From contig DOID01000090.1 in the NCBI GenBank assembly GCA_003511465.1, positions 1 to 6,025 on the forward strand: 6,025 nucleotides of DNA. The letters run 5' to 3'. Made by a program: the position numbers and the translations under genes. Positions 4,376-6,025 of the stretch are shown piece after piece (position 1 is the first letter of the stretch; every line of letters starts with the position of its first letter). The notes below the pieces were generated by a model, which saw only the letters and a program-made list of their open reading frames with translations, was not told the DNA's origin and ran no database searches. This DNA comes from Bacillota bacterium. GTDB lineage: Bacteria; Bacillota; UBA4882; UBA10575.

Positions 4376-6025
4376 TTAGATTGCTTCTAGGAATTGATAC
4401 TGAGCGAGATATAAACGATAGTAAGCACCCTGCTTTTGCATCAGTTCATCATGGGTGCCAGCTTCGACAATCCCCCCGCCATCAATATACATGATCCGGT
4501 CGGCGTGCTTAATCGTGGAAAGCCGATGGGCGATGATAAAGGAAGTACGGTCCGTTAAGAGCTTCTCCAGACCTTGCTGAACCAGAATCTCCGTCTCCGT
4601 ATCTATACTAGCGGTCGCCTCATCCAGAATTAAAATCGTAGGGCTTGCCAGTAACGCCCGGGCAAAGGAGATTAACTGCCGTTCCCCCACCGAGAGCCTG
4701 GTCCCCCGCTCATTAACCTGAGTATAATAACCTTTCTCCATCTTGGTAATAAAATCATGGGCGCACACCGCCTTAGCGGCCATGATCACCTCTTCATCAG
4801 TGGCGTCTAAGCGGCTGTACCGGATATTATCGATGATTGTCCCGGAGAAGATAAAGCTATCTTGCAGCATAACCCCCATTTGACTCCGTAACGAACGTAG
4901 GGTAACATCCCGGACATCAACCCCGTCAATCAGCACCTTCCCACCGGTAACATCATAAAACCGGCTGATCAGGTTAATAATCGTGGTCTTCCCCGCCCCA
5001 GTCGGCCCCACCAGTGCGATGGTCTCACCCGGCTGCGCGATGAAATTAACGTTACGGAGGATCTCGTGGTCCTTTTCGTAGGCAAAACTTACGTGATCAA
5101 ACTCAACCTGACCGCTAATGGGTGGCAGCGTAGTCGCCTCTGGATCATCCATCACCGACGGTTTCTCATCCAGCGTCTCAAAGACCCGTTCAATATAGGC
5201 GGCGGCGTTTATTAAGGAATTATAGAAGTTGGACAAGTTGTTGATCGGCTGCCAAAAAGAACCGATATAGCTTAAAAAGGCGATCAACACACCAACTGTG
5301 AGCTCCTCCGCGAACCAGAAGACCCCCGCGACGTAAACCGCCGCCGTGACTAAGACGGAGATGTTCTCCACGATCGGATAAATCACGATAATGACTTTAA
5401 TCGCTTTCATCCAAGTCTGGCGATAAGCATCATTTAACTTCGCAAAGAGTCCCAGGTTCACTTCCTCCCGGGCAAAGGACTGGGTTACTTTGATCCCGCA
5501 AATACTCTCATGGATGTAGGCGTTCATATTCGACTGTTTCCGGCTGACCTGCTGCCATAACTTCCGTTGTAGATTCTTCAAGAGAAGCAGGGCAAGCACC
5601 AGGAAGGGGAGCCCCGCCAGGCCAATGAGGGTAAGCCGGTAATCAAGGGCAAACATAAAGAAGACAATGACAAACAAGGTAAATAGATCGGTGATTAAAT
5701 TGATAATCCCGTTGGACAAAAGATCACTTAAACTGTTGATATAATTAACGACCCGGACCAAGATCTTTCCATGGGGGCGACTGTCATAAAAATCAAAGGG
5801 GAGTAACTGAAGATGGGAAAATAGATCCTGCCGCAGGTTTTGGATTACACCCGCCCCCATCTCGGCTGTGCGCATAATCCGAAACTTCAGACCAAAGGCG
5901 GAAATGAGCAAAGTCAGCACATAACAAAAGGTAAGCACAGATAGTTGCGGCAGATTATGCGTGGGAATCGCTTGGTCCAGCGCTACTTTGATGATGTAAG
6001 GCCCGGTAAAACCGGCCACACTACA
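4376..6025 (-). CDS. Type IV ABC exporter with fused membrane and ATPase domains (5' end beyond window)
   Basis: 549 codons plus the TAA stop (4378-4376) are visible, and the frame is open to the right edge. The GTG at 6019 is internal (two in-frame codons precede it and no start signal shows). Full-length relatives have about 580-610 residues, so only the N-terminus with most of the first helix is missing. Numbering from the edge, the membrane domain spans about 1-290 with helices near 25-45, 105-128, 130-150, 207-235 and 238-256. The ATPase domain follows: Walker A GPTGAGKTT 340-348, Q-loop Gln388, signature LSVGE 444-448, Walker B ILILDE ending at Glu469, and H-loop His500. All catalytic residues are present, so it should hydrolyse ATP and export a drug, lipid or peptide. 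The signature differs from LSGGQ as in YheI/YfiB-like exporters, which often work as heterodimers; a partner gene could lie upstream, outside the window. It is separate in function from the sugar importer downstream. Confidence 0.93.
   Translation of the reverse strand, partial: CSVAGFTGPYIIKVALDQAIPTHNLPQLSVLTFCYVLTLLISAFGLKFRIMRTAEMGAGVIQNLRQDLFSHLQLLPFDFYDSRPHGKILVRVVNYINSLSDLLSNGIINLITDLFTLFVIVFFMFALDYRLTLIGLAGLPFLVLALLLLKNLQRKLWQQVSRKQSNMNAYIHESICGIKVTQSFAREEVNLGLFAKLNDAYRQTWMKAIKVIIVIYPIVENISVLVTAAVYVAGVFWFAEELTVGVLIAFLSYIGSFWQPINNLSNFYNSLINAAAYIERVFETLDEKPSVMDDPEATTLPPISGQVEFDHVSFAYEKDHEILRNVNFIAQPGETIALVGPTGAGKTTIINLISRFYDVTGGKVLIDGVDVRDVTLRSLRSQMGVMLQDSFIFSGTIIDNIRYSRLDATDEEVIMAAKAVCAHDFITKMEKGYYTQVNERGTRLSVGERQLISFARALLASPTILILDEATASIDTETEILVQQGLEKLLTDRTSFIIAHRLSTIKHADRIMYIDGGGIVEAGTHDELMQKQGAYYRLYLAQYQFLEAI

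Noticed and set aside
6017..6019. GTG as the true start of the ABC exporter
   Set aside because: The frame continues in phase to the window edge, the first membrane helix would be cut short, and family length requires more N-terminal residues.
1..6025. CRISPR array, mobile element, phage genes, tRNA or rRNA
   Set aside because: No regularly spaced repeats, transposase, terminal inverted repeats, or tRNA/rRNA-like sequence were found; nearly all bases are accounted for by five ordinary genes.

Overview
The window is a compact stretch of a bacterial chromosome in which every recognisable gene is read on the minus strand. Strong AGGAGG-type ribosome binding sites, a TTG start and the gene families present (YhfC-type membrane protease, LplB/YtcP-type sugar permeases) point to Bacillota. 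A Limnochordia/Hydrogenispora-like lineage would fit several copies of such transporters and a solute-binding protein without a clear lipobox, but that placement is a guess from family knowledge.

In transcription order (right to left) the window holds: (1) 6025-4376, the 3' part of a type IV ABC exporter (fused membrane and ATPase domains), whose 5' end lies beyond the window; (2) 4375-4201, an AT-rich gap with no gene, a candidate promoter and an operator-like tandem repeat; (3) 4200-3250, an LplB-type inner permease; (4) 3234-2362, a YtcP/LplC-type inner permease whose ribosome binding site overlaps the stop codon of the previous gene; (5) 2310-703, an extracellular solute-binding protein starting at TTG; (6) 702-513, a gap with two hairpins; (7) 512-1, the 5' part of a YhfC-family glutamic intramembrane protease that runs off the left edge.

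Genes 3-5 form a CUT1-family carbohydrate importer operon. Its gene order, permease-permease-binding protein, puts the binding protein last. No ATPase is encoded with it. Importers of this family commonly borrow a shared MsmX/UgpC-type ATPase, and the exporter next door cannot serve because its ATPase is fused to its own membrane domain. Substrate is not determinable here: no glycoside hydrolase or sensor gene is in view.

I see no CRISPR array, tRNA, rRNA, insertion sequence or phage gene, and no convincing sign of a wholly new system. The most unusual observations are a 23-base exact repeat coding for the same peptide (NMLRAFR) in two unrelated genes of the importer, and a tandem 11-base repeat placed over the probable operon promoter.
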